A stretch of 64,000 nt of DNA, taken from Bacillus sp. AFS015802. GTDB lineage: Bacteria; Bacillota; Bacilli; Bacillales; Bacillaceae_B. How positions within the stretch are numbered: position 1 is the stretch's first letter; every line of letters starts with the position of its first letter. The notes below the pieces were generated by a model. The model was not told the origin of the DNA. It made no database searches and worked only from the letters and a program-made list of their open reading frames with translations. Both the position numbers and the translations under genes were made by a program. The stretch is from positions 62,001 through 126,000 of the forward strand of contig NZ_NTUP01000013.1 in the NCBI RefSeq assembly GCF_002561455.1, given 5' to 3'. Positions 56,384-64,000 of this stretch are shown piece after piece.

Positions 56384-57505
56384 TTAATGGATTTGCACAA
56401 ATGGTTCTTGGTCTACTTCTTTGACGATGGTAGCTTTAAGTCCCTTTGGGGTTTTCACATAAAGGTAAACAGGCGTATGCGGGAAGTAGTCGACGATTTC
56501 AGGACCGATCGCCTGAGCAAACCCTATCAATTCGGTTTCCTTCACCATGCCAGTATGTACATCAATGACCAGTTTGTTTAATGCATCCTTCTTATAGAGG
56601 CCTTTTCCGACAAATTCAATATCCTGATGAGAGAAGTATTTTGACACATAATCTTCTAAATCCCGGATTCGGTTATACAGATCCCGGTCCTTTTCTTCCC
56701 CTTCGTCACTCGGGAAGTAGTAATATTTATCCGATACATCATCCCAATTTTTAATACTATTATCGTTTCCGTCCAAGTAGGTAGTGGAGATATAGTTCCC
56801 AGGAACCACACTATTTAACGGCTGAAGTTTATAAATAGAAATCATGATGGGGATATTTTTCAATTCTTTGATTGCCCTGACACGACTGGCTACCGTGCCG
56901 GCCACTTTCTTTCCGTATTCCTCCATCATTTTCTCGCTGATGTTCGCTTCATCAAAATGCATTAGCTTCTGATCGTCTTCCACACGGATGTAATCGATCG
57001 AGTTCATCGCAAGACCGAGGGAAATCCCCTTGATATTCCCTTCCGAATCTACATAATTCTGCTCATGTATGTAAGCCAGATACATGGGGTTTTTCTTTTC
57101 CAGCTCCATCTGCTGTTCCCATGTCATGTCATCAGAAATTTTAAGCTCCGGGTTGAGACCCAGTTTATTGGTTTTGGACTTCCTCCCAAGCCAGGAATTT
57201 AACTTCTTTAAATACTGCCCCTCTTGATAAACATATTTTTCAGGAGAAAAATGCTCAGTGGACAATGACATAAGACCCGTCTCAATTTCATCCATATCAC
57301 TGCGGTTATTGATGGTCATTGTAATGAGGCCGCGATTCACAGCTTTTTTTTCCTTATTCACTTTATAATTTAAATATTCCCGCGCGTCACCTGCAGCGCT
57401 ATTTTGAATTTCAAGCGTTTCATCATCTATCACTTCTTGAGGCTTATTGCTGCATCCGGCAACAAGAATCAAAAGAGACAGTGAAACAATCATCCATTTT
57501 TTCAT
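56384..57505 (-). CDS. camS: CamS-family lipoprotein
   Basis: The 373-residue lipoprotein (lipobox LVAGC, Cys18) matches the CamS/YerH family. In enterococci and staphylococci, signal-peptide fragments of CamS act as sex pheromones; in Bacillus the function is unknown. The family region runs from EYLNYKVNKEKKAVNRGLIT to the C-terminus. It is monocistronic, between the ABC exporter and yneF, a place it does not occupy in B. subtilis (yerH lies elsewhere). Confidence 0.88.
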   Translation of the reverse strand: MKKWMIVSLSLLILVAGCSNKPQEVIDDETLEIQNSAAGDAREYLNYKVNKEKKAVNRGLITMTINNRSDMDEIETGLMSLSTEHFSPEKYVYQEGQYLKKLNSWLGRKSKTNKLGLNPELKISDDMTWEQQMELEKKNPMYLAYIHEQNYVDSEGNIKGISLGLAMNSIDYIRVEDDQKLMHFDEANISEKMMEEYGKKVAGTVASRVRAIKELKNIPIMISIYKLQPLNSVVPGNYISTTYLDGNDNSIKNWDDVSDKYYYFPSDEGEEKDRDLYNRIRDLEDYVSKYFSHQDIEFVGKGLYKKDALNKLVIDVHTGMVKETELIGFAQAIGPEIVDYFPHTPVYLYVKTPKGLKATIVKEVDQEPFVQIH

Positions 57506-57657
57506 ATGACTCCCTCCGGACTATATTTTATCATACATTCAATTTTAATCTCTCTGATAATCTTTAAGTTTTTATGAATTCACGAAAATAATCCCATTTT
57601 CCTAACCCATTTAAGGATCTTTGAATGGTTCCCCTCGCAACAGGATGCCCGATAAAT

Positions 57658-57686
57658 AGAAAAAGCACTCATCACCTGAGTGCTTC
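57658..57686 (-). terminator. Terminator of yneF
   Basis: AAGCACTCA pairs with TGAGTGCTT around a five-base loop; TTTT follows on the minus strand. Confidence 0.85.
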
Positions 57687-57692
57687 CATCTA

Positions 57693-57914
57693 TTACTTCA
57701 TGTTCTTATTCATTGCATTCATCATTTGATTGATCTTTTTCTGGGATGGTTTTTGCCCCATTTGCATCATCATCATGCGTAACATTTGCTCGTTGATTGG
57801 TGGATTTTTCTTAAGATAGCTCATCATATATTTACGAGCAATGAAAAATCCTAGTGCCACTCCGGCAAGTAATGCCAGAACGCCTACTAGAATAAGTAAT
57901 CCAGTCGTTCCCAT
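57693..57914 (-). CDS. yneF: YneF (UPF0154) membrane protein
   Basis: A 73-residue protein with one N-terminal helix ([19 protein letters not shown]) and a Met-rich cytoplasmic tail with [21 protein letters not shown], diagnostic of UPF0154. AGGAGG lies ten bases before ATG 57914. It follows sirA, as in B. subtilis. Function unknown. Confidence 0.9.
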   Translation of the reverse strand: MGTTGLLILVGVLALLAGVALGFFIARKYMMSYLKKNPPINEQMLRMMMMQMGQKPSQKKINQMMNAMNKNMK

Positions 57915-57998
57915 ACTCTTACTTCCTCCTTCATGTTGTCCTTTTAAAAGTGTACTAAACCCTGAAACATTATACAATATTTTGGTCGAAATTTCATA

Positions 57999-58436
57999 TT
58001 AATATATAAACTTTCTTTGTTTTATCGGTTTTAACCATCCAAAACGTTCATTTTTTATATCTATTGCCAAAAGCTGGCCCATATTTCTTCTTAAAATTTC
58101 AAAGTAGATGTACTCTGATTCATCGTGCCCCCAGGCATTCAAGGTCATCGATTTTTCATTCAATACAAGCGTGGCGCCTGAATCCATTCTCTCGATTGTC
58201 GCAACGGAGTCAACCCAGGCTGCCCCTTCAACCTTCATGATTTCATTCTGCAGGAGTCTTTGAGTAGGAAGGTATGGTATAGGCTTCGTAATGTAATCTA
58301 CTTGTTTTGAGATGATATCGTGAAGATCACCTGTACTCGCTTCCCAATCAGAAAACAACTGATAGAACATTCTTTCACGACCATAATAGTGCTGGACAAA
58401 CAATTCTTCAATCCAATAGATTTGATAATTTCGCAC
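57999..58436 (-). CDS. sirA: Sporulation inhibitor of replication SirA (YneE)
   Basis: The 145-residue protein shares the SirA pattern: YWIEELFVQHYYGRE at the N-terminus, KQVDYITKPIP near residue 45, and ERFGWLKPIKQRKF at the end. SirA binds DnaA domain I and blocks new rounds of replication when sporulation starts. It lies downstream of tkt, as in B. subtilis. Spo0A-box-like sequences lie upstream, matching the known control by Spo0A~P. Confidence 0.85.
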   Translation of the reverse strand: MRNYQIYWIEELFVQHYYGRERMFYQLFSDWEASTGDLHDIISKQVDYITKPIPYLPTQRLLQNEIMKVEGAAWVDSVATIERMDSGATLVLNEKSMTLNAWGHDESEYIYFEILRRNMGQLLAIDIKNERFGWLKPIKQRKFIY

Positions 58437-58456
58437 CTTTTCTCCCTCCTACCTTT

Positions 58457-58531
58457 CTTTCATATAGTATAAATCAACTAGAAGGGAGTCATTGTCACAA
58501 AATGTTGAAAATCTGCACTAGTTTTGTCGAA
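58457..58531 (-). promoter_or_regulatory. sirA promoter region with Spo0A boxes
   Basis: Reading left, TATACT (complement of 58467-58472) is a good -10 box but no good -35 box lies 17 bases upstream, as expected for an activator-dependent promoter. Upstream are TTTGTCGAA (58523-58531, exact match to the 0A-box consensus), TGTTGAA (58503-58509, six of seven) and ATTGTCACA (58491-58499, seven of nine). Spacing of individual boxes relative to the start was not tested. Confidence 0.6.
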
Positions 58532-58651
58532 CACGTTCTGCCTCAGGTTATTTCGGATATTATCGAAATGAAGATACGCTTACCCTTTACCCATTCTATT
58601 CCAAATATACTCCTCCACAAAGCAACAAGATTCAAACTATTTTACCCAGAT

Positions 58652-58695
58652 AAAAAGGCCGACTCCTTAAAGAGTGTAAGGAGCCGACCTTTTTT
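58652..58695 (-). terminator. Terminator of tkt
   Basis: AAAAAGGCCGACTCCTTA pairs with TAAGGAGCCGACCTTTTTT (two mismatches) around a short loop; T-runs lie on both strands. Confidence 0.85.
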
Positions 58696-58704
58696 CATTC
58701 ACCA

Positions 58705-60708
58705 TTACTGAAGTAAAGCTTTGATTCTTGACACAACATTCTCTGAAGTGAAGCCATACTCTTCCATGACTTTCGCTCCGGGAGCAGATGCACCATAACC
58801 ATTGATCGCTAAGATGTCACCTTCATCTCCAACATATCGATCCCAGCCCATTGGTGATCCCATTTCGATTGCCAGGCGTTTTTTCACGCTCTTAGGGAGG
58901 ATTGATTCTTTGTATTCTTTAGATTGTTTTTCAAAACGATCCCAAGAAGGCATACTTACGACGGAAACACTGATTCCGTCTTTTTCAAGGGCATTCTGGG
59001 CTTCTACTGCAAGATGTACTTCAGAACCAGTCGCAATCAGCAGGGCATCAGGCTGATCTTTACCGGAAGCTGAAACCACATACGCCCCTTTATCTACCCC
59101 ATTGTAGGCTTTATCAGCCGTACCTTTAAGGGTTGGAAGATCCTGACGGGATAGAACCAACATCGTTGGCTGATCCTTGGACTCTAACGATAACTTCCAA
59201 GCTGCTGCGACTTCATTACCATCGCCAGGACGGATAACTGAAAGGTTAGGCATAGCGCGAAGGGAAGCAAGTTGTTCGACAGGTTCATGAGTAGGGCCGT
59301 CTTCTCCGACAGCGATACTATCATGTGTGAATACATACGTCACAGGTAACCCCATTAAAGCCGCTAAGCGGATGGCAGGTCTCAGGTAGTCACTGAATAC
59401 GAAGAATGTTCCTCCGAATACTTGAAGCCCACCGTGTAGAGCCATACCATTCATGGCAGCACCCATACCGAATTCACGAACTCCGAACCAAATATTTCGC
59501 CCTTCATATGATTCAGGCATAAAGTCTTTCTCATCCTTGATCATCGTTTTATTGGATCCAGCCAGGTCAGCGGAGCCGCCGATGAATGAAGGAAGGTTTT
59601 TAGCGATGGCATTCAATACCTCACCGGATGAAGCACGGCTTGCCAGTGCTTTTCCTTCTTCATATACAGGGATGTCCTTATCCCATCCTTGTGGAAGTTC
59701 ACCTTTGATCGCTGCCTCTAATTGAGCTGCCAGTTCCGGATGATCCTCTTTGTATTGAATGAACAGGCCAGCCCAATCTTGTTCTTTCTCAGAACCTGCC
59801 TGTTGTATTTTTTCTTCGAAGCGGCTGTAAACCTCATCAGGAACATGGAAATCCTGATCGAATGTCCACTTGTAAGATTCTTTTGTAAGCTTCATTTCCT
59901 CTTCACCAAGTGGCGCACCATGAACCGCTGATTTACCTGATTTGTTAGGTGCTCCGTATCCAATGACCGTTTTCACTTCGATCATTGTCGGGCGGGATGT
60001 ATCCCCTTGCGCTTCTTCGATGGCTCTTGAAATTTCTTCAAGGTCGTTTCCGTCTTCTACGCGGATGTACTGCCAGCCGTAAGATTCAAAGCGGCCCTTC
60101 ACACTTTCAGAGAATGATTTATCCAGGTCACCGTCAAGTGAAATATCGTTGGAATCATAAAGAACAACAAGGCGTCCTAATTTCAGATGAGCTGCCAATG
60201 AAGCGGCCTCTGAGGAAACCCCCTCCATTAAATCCCCATCTCCACAAATGGAGTATGTAAAGTGATCGACCATATTGTACTGGTCCTTGTTGTATGTAGT
60301 GGCCAAATGTCTTTCGGCTAACGCCATACCGACTGCCATGCCAATCCCCTGACCAAGCGGACCTGTCGTCGCTTCTACACCAGGAGTGTGCTTATACTCG
60401 GGATGTCCTGGAGTTTTACTTCCCCATTGGCGGAAATTTTTCAGGTCATCCATAGAAACATCATAACCTGATAGGTGAAGCAGGCTATATAATAGCATCG
60501 AACCGTGTCCCGCTGATAAAACGAAGCGATCGCGGTTGAACCACTCAGGGTTTTTGGGATTATGATTCATGAATCTTGTCCAAAGTGCATACGCCATAGG
60601 AGCTGCACCCATAGGCATTCCCGGGTGTCCGGAACCTGCTTTCTCAATTGCATCGATCGACAAAGTACGGATAGTATTAATGGCTAATTGATCTGTGTTA
60701 TCAAACAT
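58705..60708 (-). CDS. tkt: Transketolase
   Basis: The 667-residue enzyme has the thiamine-diphosphate motif [20 protein letters not shown] (about 155-174), substrate-binding HGAPLG, and the catalytic glutamate of the pyrimidine domain in [14 protein letters not shown] near 411. It moves two-carbon units in the pentose phosphate pathway. GGAAGGATG lies before the ATG. The position between ynzC and sirA is as in B. subtilis. Confidence 0.95.
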   Translation of the reverse strand: MFDNTDQLAINTIRTLSIDAIEKAGSGHPGMPMGAAPMAYALWTRFMNHNPKNPEWFNRDRFVLSAGHGSMLLYSLLHLSGYDVSMDDLKNFRQWGSKTPGHPEYKHTPGVEATTGPLGQGIGMAVGMALAERHLATTYNKDQYNMVDHFTYSICGDGDLMEGVSSEAASLAAHLKLGRLVVLYDSNDISLDGDLDKSFSESVKGRFESYGWQYIRVEDGNDLEEISRAIEEAQGDTSRPTMIEVKTVIGYGAPNKSGKSAVHGAPLGEEEMKLTKESYKWTFDQDFHVPDEVYSRFEEKIQQAGSEKEQDWAGLFIQYKEDHPELAAQLEAAIKGELPQGWDKDIPVYEEGKALASRASSGEVLNAIAKNLPSFIGGSADLAGSNKTMIKDEKDFMPESYEGRNIWFGVREFGMGAAMNGMALHGGLQVFGGTFFVFSDYLRPAIRLAALMGLPVTYVFTHDSIAVGEDGPTHEPVEQLASLRAMPNLSVIRPGDGNEVAAAWKLSLESKDQPTMLVLSRQDLPTLKGTADKAYNGVDKGAYVVSASGKDQPDALLIATGSEVHLAVEAQNALEKDGISVSVVSMPSWDRFEKQSKEYKESILPKSVKKRLAIEMGSPMGWDRYVGDEGDILAINGYGASAPGAKVMEEYGFTSENVVSRIKALLQ

Positions 60709-60850
60709 ATGTCAGTCATCCTTCCTTTTAATGTACCTTATTAATATTAATCTTCTTTGGTAGTTTATACAACTATCTTGAATGATAACATGACTTTATG
60801 ATGGTTGAAAATAAAAACCCTTGTCATTTCATGAGGGTTGAGAATGAATC

Positions 60851-60889
60851 AAAAAACTTCCGGGCCCGTTTAAACAGGACAGGAAGTTC
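60851..60889 (-). terminator. Terminator of ynzC
   Basis: On the minus strand AACTTCC pairs with GGAAGTT and is followed by T6; the 20-base loop contains further complementary bases. A second weaker hairpin (AACCCT/AGGGTT, 60816-60839) with a T5 run lies just beyond. Confidence 0.75.
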
Positions 60890-60895
60890 GTTATC

Positions 60896-61129
60896 TCAAT
60901 GCATTTTCTTTTTAGTCTGTATATCCTTGATCTTCTTGGGAGTGACTTCATTTCCTTCGGGGTCAAAGATCCTTGTATTTTCTATCGTACCCTTCATCGA
61001 TTGACGAAATGTTTCTAGGTATTCTTTTCTTAGTTTGGTCTGTTCTTTTGCTTCCTGTTCAGTCAGTCCGCTGCTCTTGGACTTTTTGGCAAGCTCATTG
61101 ATCCGATTCATTTTTGTTTTTGAAAGCAT
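60896..61129 (-). CDS. ynzC: YnzC (UPF0291) small protein
   Basis: A 77-residue soluble helical protein with LTEQEAKEQTKLRKEYLETF and RIFDPEGNEVTPKKIK, matching YnzC (DUF896). AAAGGAG precedes the ATG. In B. subtilis it is in the SOS-induced yneA-yneB-ynzC operon. Function unknown. Confidence 0.92.
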   Translation of the reverse strand: MLSKTKMNRINELAKKSKSSGLTEQEAKEQTKLRKEYLETFRQSMKGTIENTRIFDPEGNEVTPKKIKDIQTKKKMH

Positions 61130-61234
61130 CTATAAAAACTCCTTTATTGCATAGTCGGCAAACTCTAAAACACAACTGAAAGCTGCATATTATACTATCG
61201 TCATGTTACTAGATTAAAGGAGAGAAAACAAGGT

Positions 61235-61888
<654 letters not shown>

Positions 61889-61896
61889 CTATCCCT

Positions 61897-62223
61897 CTAT
61901 TCTTCATTCATTACCAGTTCAACATCTGATTGGGTGGACATGGTTGGATTCTCTATCGGTAACACAAGTGATTCACCTGGTTTAATAGAGAAAGAGGTTA
62001 ATTCGTTTTCCTCCCCCACCCATGCGATAAATTCTTCTACTGTCATAGAATATTCCTCATTATACTCTTTGGCAATAGTCCAAAGAGTGTCGCCGTCCTT
62101 CACCGTGATGCTATGGTACGAGGGCTGATATGCGGCATTGATCAACAAATAGGCGGCCGATAAAAAAACTAAAACAAATAATATAATAATATAAGAGAAT
62201 CGGGTCCAAATATGTGCTAACAT
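61897..62223 (-). CDS. yneA: Cell division suppressor YneA
   Basis: The 108-residue protein has an N-terminal membrane helix (about 10-30) and an extracellular LysM domain (HSITVKDGDTLWTIAKEYN onward). During the SOS response YneA delays septation. ATG at 62223 is preceded by GGAGG; the open frame extends further but that part is promoter DNA. It is the first gene of the SOS operon divergent from lexA, under LexA boxes. Confidence 0.9.
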   Translation of the reverse strand: MLAHIWTRFSYIIILFVLVFLSAAYLLINAAYQPSYHSITVKDGDTLWTIAKEYNEEYSMTVEEFIAWVGEENELTSFSIKPGESLVLPIENPTMSTQSDVELVMNEE

Positions 62224-62238
62224 AAAATTACCTCCATG

Positions 62239-62252
62239 CGAATGTTTGTTCT
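62239..62252 (-). promoter_or_regulatory. LexA (SOS) box 1
   Basis: CGAATGTTTGTTCT, a partial match to CGAAC-N4-GTTCG, lies just downstream of the yneA -10 box, ahead of the yneA start. It is the weakest of the three sites. Confidence 0.55.
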
Positions 62253-62266
62253 GTTTTGTTACATTC

Positions 62267-62296
62267 ATTGTAATACGAACATCCGTTTGGTGTCAA
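62267..62296 (-). promoter_or_regulatory. yneA promoter with LexA box 2
   Basis: Reading left, TTGACA (complement of 62291-62296) and TACAAT (complement of 62267-62272) are 18 bases apart. The SOS box CGAACATCCGTTTG (62276-62289) fills the spacer, so LexA would block polymerase directly. Confidence 0.85.
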
Positions 62297-62303
62297 CAAA
62301 ATT

Positions 62304-62343
62304 CGAACTTATGTTTGTATCAGTCCGGGTGACATGCTATAAT
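62304..62343 (+). promoter_or_regulatory. lexA promoter with LexA box 3
   Basis: TTGTAT (62315-62320) and TATAAT (62338-62343) are 17 bases apart. The SOS box CGAACTTATGTTTG (62304-62317) overlaps the -35 box, giving autoregulation of lexA. Confidence 0.85.
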
Positions 62344-62377
62344 GGGAACATAAGATCTATAATAGAGGTGCGTGAAC

Positions 62378-62998
62378 ATGACAAAATTGTCGAAAAGACA
62401 GCAGGACATACTACAATATATTAAAGTTGCGGTCAGGGAAAAAGGGTATCCTCCTTCCGTACGTGAAATCGGGGAAGCCGTCGGTCTTGCTTCCAGTTCG
62501 ACTGTACATGGACATTTAGCAAGGCTTGAAAGTAAAGGTCTTATCCGTCGTGATCCAACTAAACCGAGAGCCATTGAAATTCTGGACCTTGAGGAGGATG
62601 CGATTCCTCGACAACGGGTTGTGAACGTTCCTTTAATCGGTAAGGTTACAGCCGGTCAGCCCATTACGGCTGTTGAAAATGTAGAGGAATTCTTCCCTCT
62701 CCCCGAACGGATGGCACCTTCGGATGAACAGGTCTTTATGCTTGAGATCATGGGTGACAGTATGATAGAAGCCGGGATTCTGGATGGGGATTTTGTCATC
62801 GTACGCCAGCAGCAAACTGCGAATAATGGAGATATTGTCGTAGCCATGACGGATGAAGATGAAGCGACGGTTAAACGCTTTTTTAAAGAAAAGGATTATG
62901 TTCGACTTCAGCCCGAGAACTCAACCATGGAACCCATCATCTTACGAAACGTTTCCATCTTAGGGAAAGTGGTAGGAGTCTATCGTCAAGTTCATTGA
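62378..62998 (+). CDS. lexA: SOS repressor LexA
   Basis: The 206-residue repressor has a winged-helix DNA-binding domain ([20 protein letters not shown] near 27-46) and an S24 autoprotease domain. The cleavage site is Ala92-Gly93 in VTAGQP, and the catalytic dyad is Ser128 (GDSMI) and Lys166 (TVKRFF). ATG at 62378 has AGAGGTG eight bases upstream. It represses itself and yneA-yneB-ynzC through the intergenic boxes. Confidence 0.97.
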   Translation: MTKLSKRQQDILQYIKVAVREKGYPPSVREIGEAVGLASSSTVHGHLARLESKGLIRRDPTKPRAIEILDLEEDAIPRQRVVNVPLIGKVTAGQPITAVENVEEFFPLPERMAPSDEQVFMLEIMGDSMIEAGILDGDFVIVRQQQTANNGDIVVAMTDEDEATVKRFFKEKDYVRLQPENSTMEPIILRNVSILGKVVGVYRQVH

Positions 62999-63005
62999 TT
63001 ACGGT

Positions 63006-63036
63006 ACCCGGTATGCATCATGCATACCGGGTTTTC
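63006..63036 (+). terminator. lexA terminator
   Basis: ACCCGGTATGCA pairs with TGCATACCGGGT around a three-base loop; TTTTCT follows. Confidence 0.85.
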
Positions 63037-63068
63037 TCTCATCTATAAGCCCAAATGAATGAAACCCT

Positions 63069-63107
63069 AAAAGCCTGAGGATATAGCCCAATCCTCAGGC
63101 TTTTTTG
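63069..63107 (+). terminator. Second terminator downstream of lexA
   Basis: AAGCCTGAGGAT pairs with ATCCTCAGGCTT around an eight-base loop; T6 follows on the plus strand. No gene lies between this and the lexA terminator. Confidence 0.75.
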
Positions 63108-63162
63108 TATAAGAGGGACTATCCATCCTCCTTGATAACGGTCGCGTACATCCCTTGAAAAA

Positions 63163-63197
63163 GCAAAAACCCCCGACAACAAAATGTCGGGGGTTTC
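63163..63197 (-). terminator. glnA terminator
   Basis: AAACCCCCGACA pairs with TGTCGGGGGTTT around a six-base loop; TTTTG follows on the minus strand. Confidence 0.9.
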
Positions 63198-63203
63198 CTA
63201 TTT

Positions 63204-64000
63204 TTAATACATTTGAATGTATTGCTCGCGCTCCCATGGGTGTACTTGTGTACGGAACATATCCCATTCGATTTCTTTCGCTTCCACGAAGTGTTCGAAG
63301 ATGTGTTCTCCAAGAGATTTAACGATTACTTCGTTTGATTTAAGGATTTCAAGAGCTGCATGTAATGTTGCAGGAAGATCAACGATGCCTGCTTCTTCGC
63401 GCTCTTTTTTGTCCATGACATAGATGTTGCGGTCAATTGGCTTCGGAGCTTCCAGGTTATTCTTAACTCCATCTAATCCTGCTGCCAATAATACAGCCAT
63501 CGCAAGGTAAGGGTTTGCAGCTGGATCGACACTGCGTACTTCTACACGTGTACTTAATCCACGGGATGCAGGAATACGGATTAACGGGCTTCGGTTACGT
63601 GCAGACCAGGCGACATAACAAGGTGCTTCGTATCCTGGAACTAAACGTTTGTATGAGTTTACAGTCGGGTTCGTGATTGCTGTAAAAGCAGTGGCATGCT
63701 TGATGATACCAGCAAGGAATTGACGGGCAGTATCACTAAGCTGCAGGTCACCTTTTTCATCAAAGAAAGAGTTCACTCCATTTTTGAATAAGGACATATT
63801 ACAGTGCATTCCCGAACCATTTACACCGAATAATGGTTTCGGCATGAAGGTTGCGTGTAAACCATGTTTACGTGCAATCGTTTTAACCACCAGCTTGAAT
63901 GTCTGGATATCATCACAGGCTTTTAATGCATTTGCATATTTGAAGTCGATCTCATGTTGACCAGGGGCTACTTCATGGTGAGAAGCTTCGATTTCAAAGC
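63204..64000 (-). CDS. glnA: Glutamine synthetase, C-terminal part (runs off the window)
   Basis: About 265 residues of a type I glutamine synthetase are present; the start lies beyond base 64000. Visible features are [20 protein letters not shown] (metal ligands), [11 protein letters not shown], the arginine-rich [14 protein letters not shown] region and [16 protein letters not shown]. The last residues (EREQYIQMY) include the Arg and Tyr near the C-terminus that in Bacillus GS take part in feedback inhibition and in contact with GlnR and TnrA. In Bacillus it is usually the second gene of glnRA; glnR would lie outside the window. Confidence 0.96.
   Translation of the reverse strand, partial: FEIEASHHEVAPGQHEIDFKYANALKACDDIQTFKLVVKTIARKHGLHATFMPKPLFGVNGSGMHCNMSLFKNGVNSFFDEKGDLQLSDTARQFLAGIIKHATAFTAITNPTVNSYKRLVPGYEAPCYVAWSARNRSPLIRIPASRGLSTRVEVRSVDPAANPYLAMAVLLAAGLDGVKNNLEAPKPIDRNIYVMDKKEREEAGIVDLPATLHAALEILKSNEVIVKSLGEHIFEHFVEAKEIEWDMFRTQVHPWEREQYIQMY

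Noticed and set aside
58502-58711. Rightward 69-codon frame between sirA and tkt
   Set aside because: It covers the Spo0A boxes and the tkt terminator, and lacks a ribosome site.

Overview
This window looks like chromosomal DNA of an endospore-forming, low-G+C Bacillaceae species (Bacillus sensu lato; a Rossellomorea-like marine or soil bacillus is a reasonable guess but not proven). Support comes from sporulation genes (KinB- and KinC-like kinases, a Spo0E-type peptide, SirA, a GerA-type receptor operon), strong AGGAGG-type ribosome binding sites, a SAM riboswitch, a tRNA-Trp T-box, and a block at 48.9-63 kb that follows the Bacillus subtilis order lexA | yneA-yneB-ynzC | tkt | sirA | yneF | ccdA | yneI | ccdC(yneJ) | yneK. 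No phage, insertion sequence or CRISPR array was seen.

Layout. 0-7 kb: a KinB-like kinase, then a leftward cluster ywaF-like / plsY paralogue / GNAT-aminotransferase fusion / LTA-synthase-like sulfatase, of which the last three are tightly coupled. 7-12.2 kb: GAF-GGDEF protein, hydrolase, secreted GlpQ, metallo-beta-lactamase-fold enzyme, with scattered copies of a GGTCCGTCCCT repeat that in one place forms a terminator. 12-19 kb: YitT-like protein, a fused Ada, a broken gene, an mhqE-mhqD pair with a recognisable operator, and an RsbR paralogue. 19.3-27.2 kb: one S-box (SAM-I) riboswitch ahead of a four-gene metI-metC-yitJ-metH operon. 27.4-34.5 kb: zinc alcohol dehydrogenase, T-box-controlled TrpRS, small enzymes, a cardiolipin-synthase-like protein, VanZ. 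34.5-37.9 kb: SelB and a Sco copper protein. 38-41.7 kb: a gerB-gerA-gerC germination operon. 41.9-46.2 kb: sbcD-sbcC. 46.3-48.9 kb: YvrJ, a lipoprotein, selC (tRNA-Sec) and KinC. 49-63 kb: the yne/lexA region, with a heterodimeric ABC exporter, CamS and a Spo0E-like gene between yneF and ccdA. 63.2 kb to the end: the 3' part of glnA.

How the genes fit together. SelB and tRNA-Sec (UCA) are both present, 11 kb apart, so this organism probably reads some UGA codons as selenocysteine; selA, selD and the selenoproteins are not in the window. Several proteins tune entry into sporulation: KinB and KinC feed the phosphorelay, the Spo0E-like peptide probably drains Spo0A~P, and SirA blocks replication under Spo0A control. 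lexA, yneA and yneB share three SOS boxes. The most speculative but interesting unit is the plsY / GNAT-aminotransferase / LTA-synthase-like operon, whose mix of activities suggests an envelope amino-lipid or modified polymer pathway.
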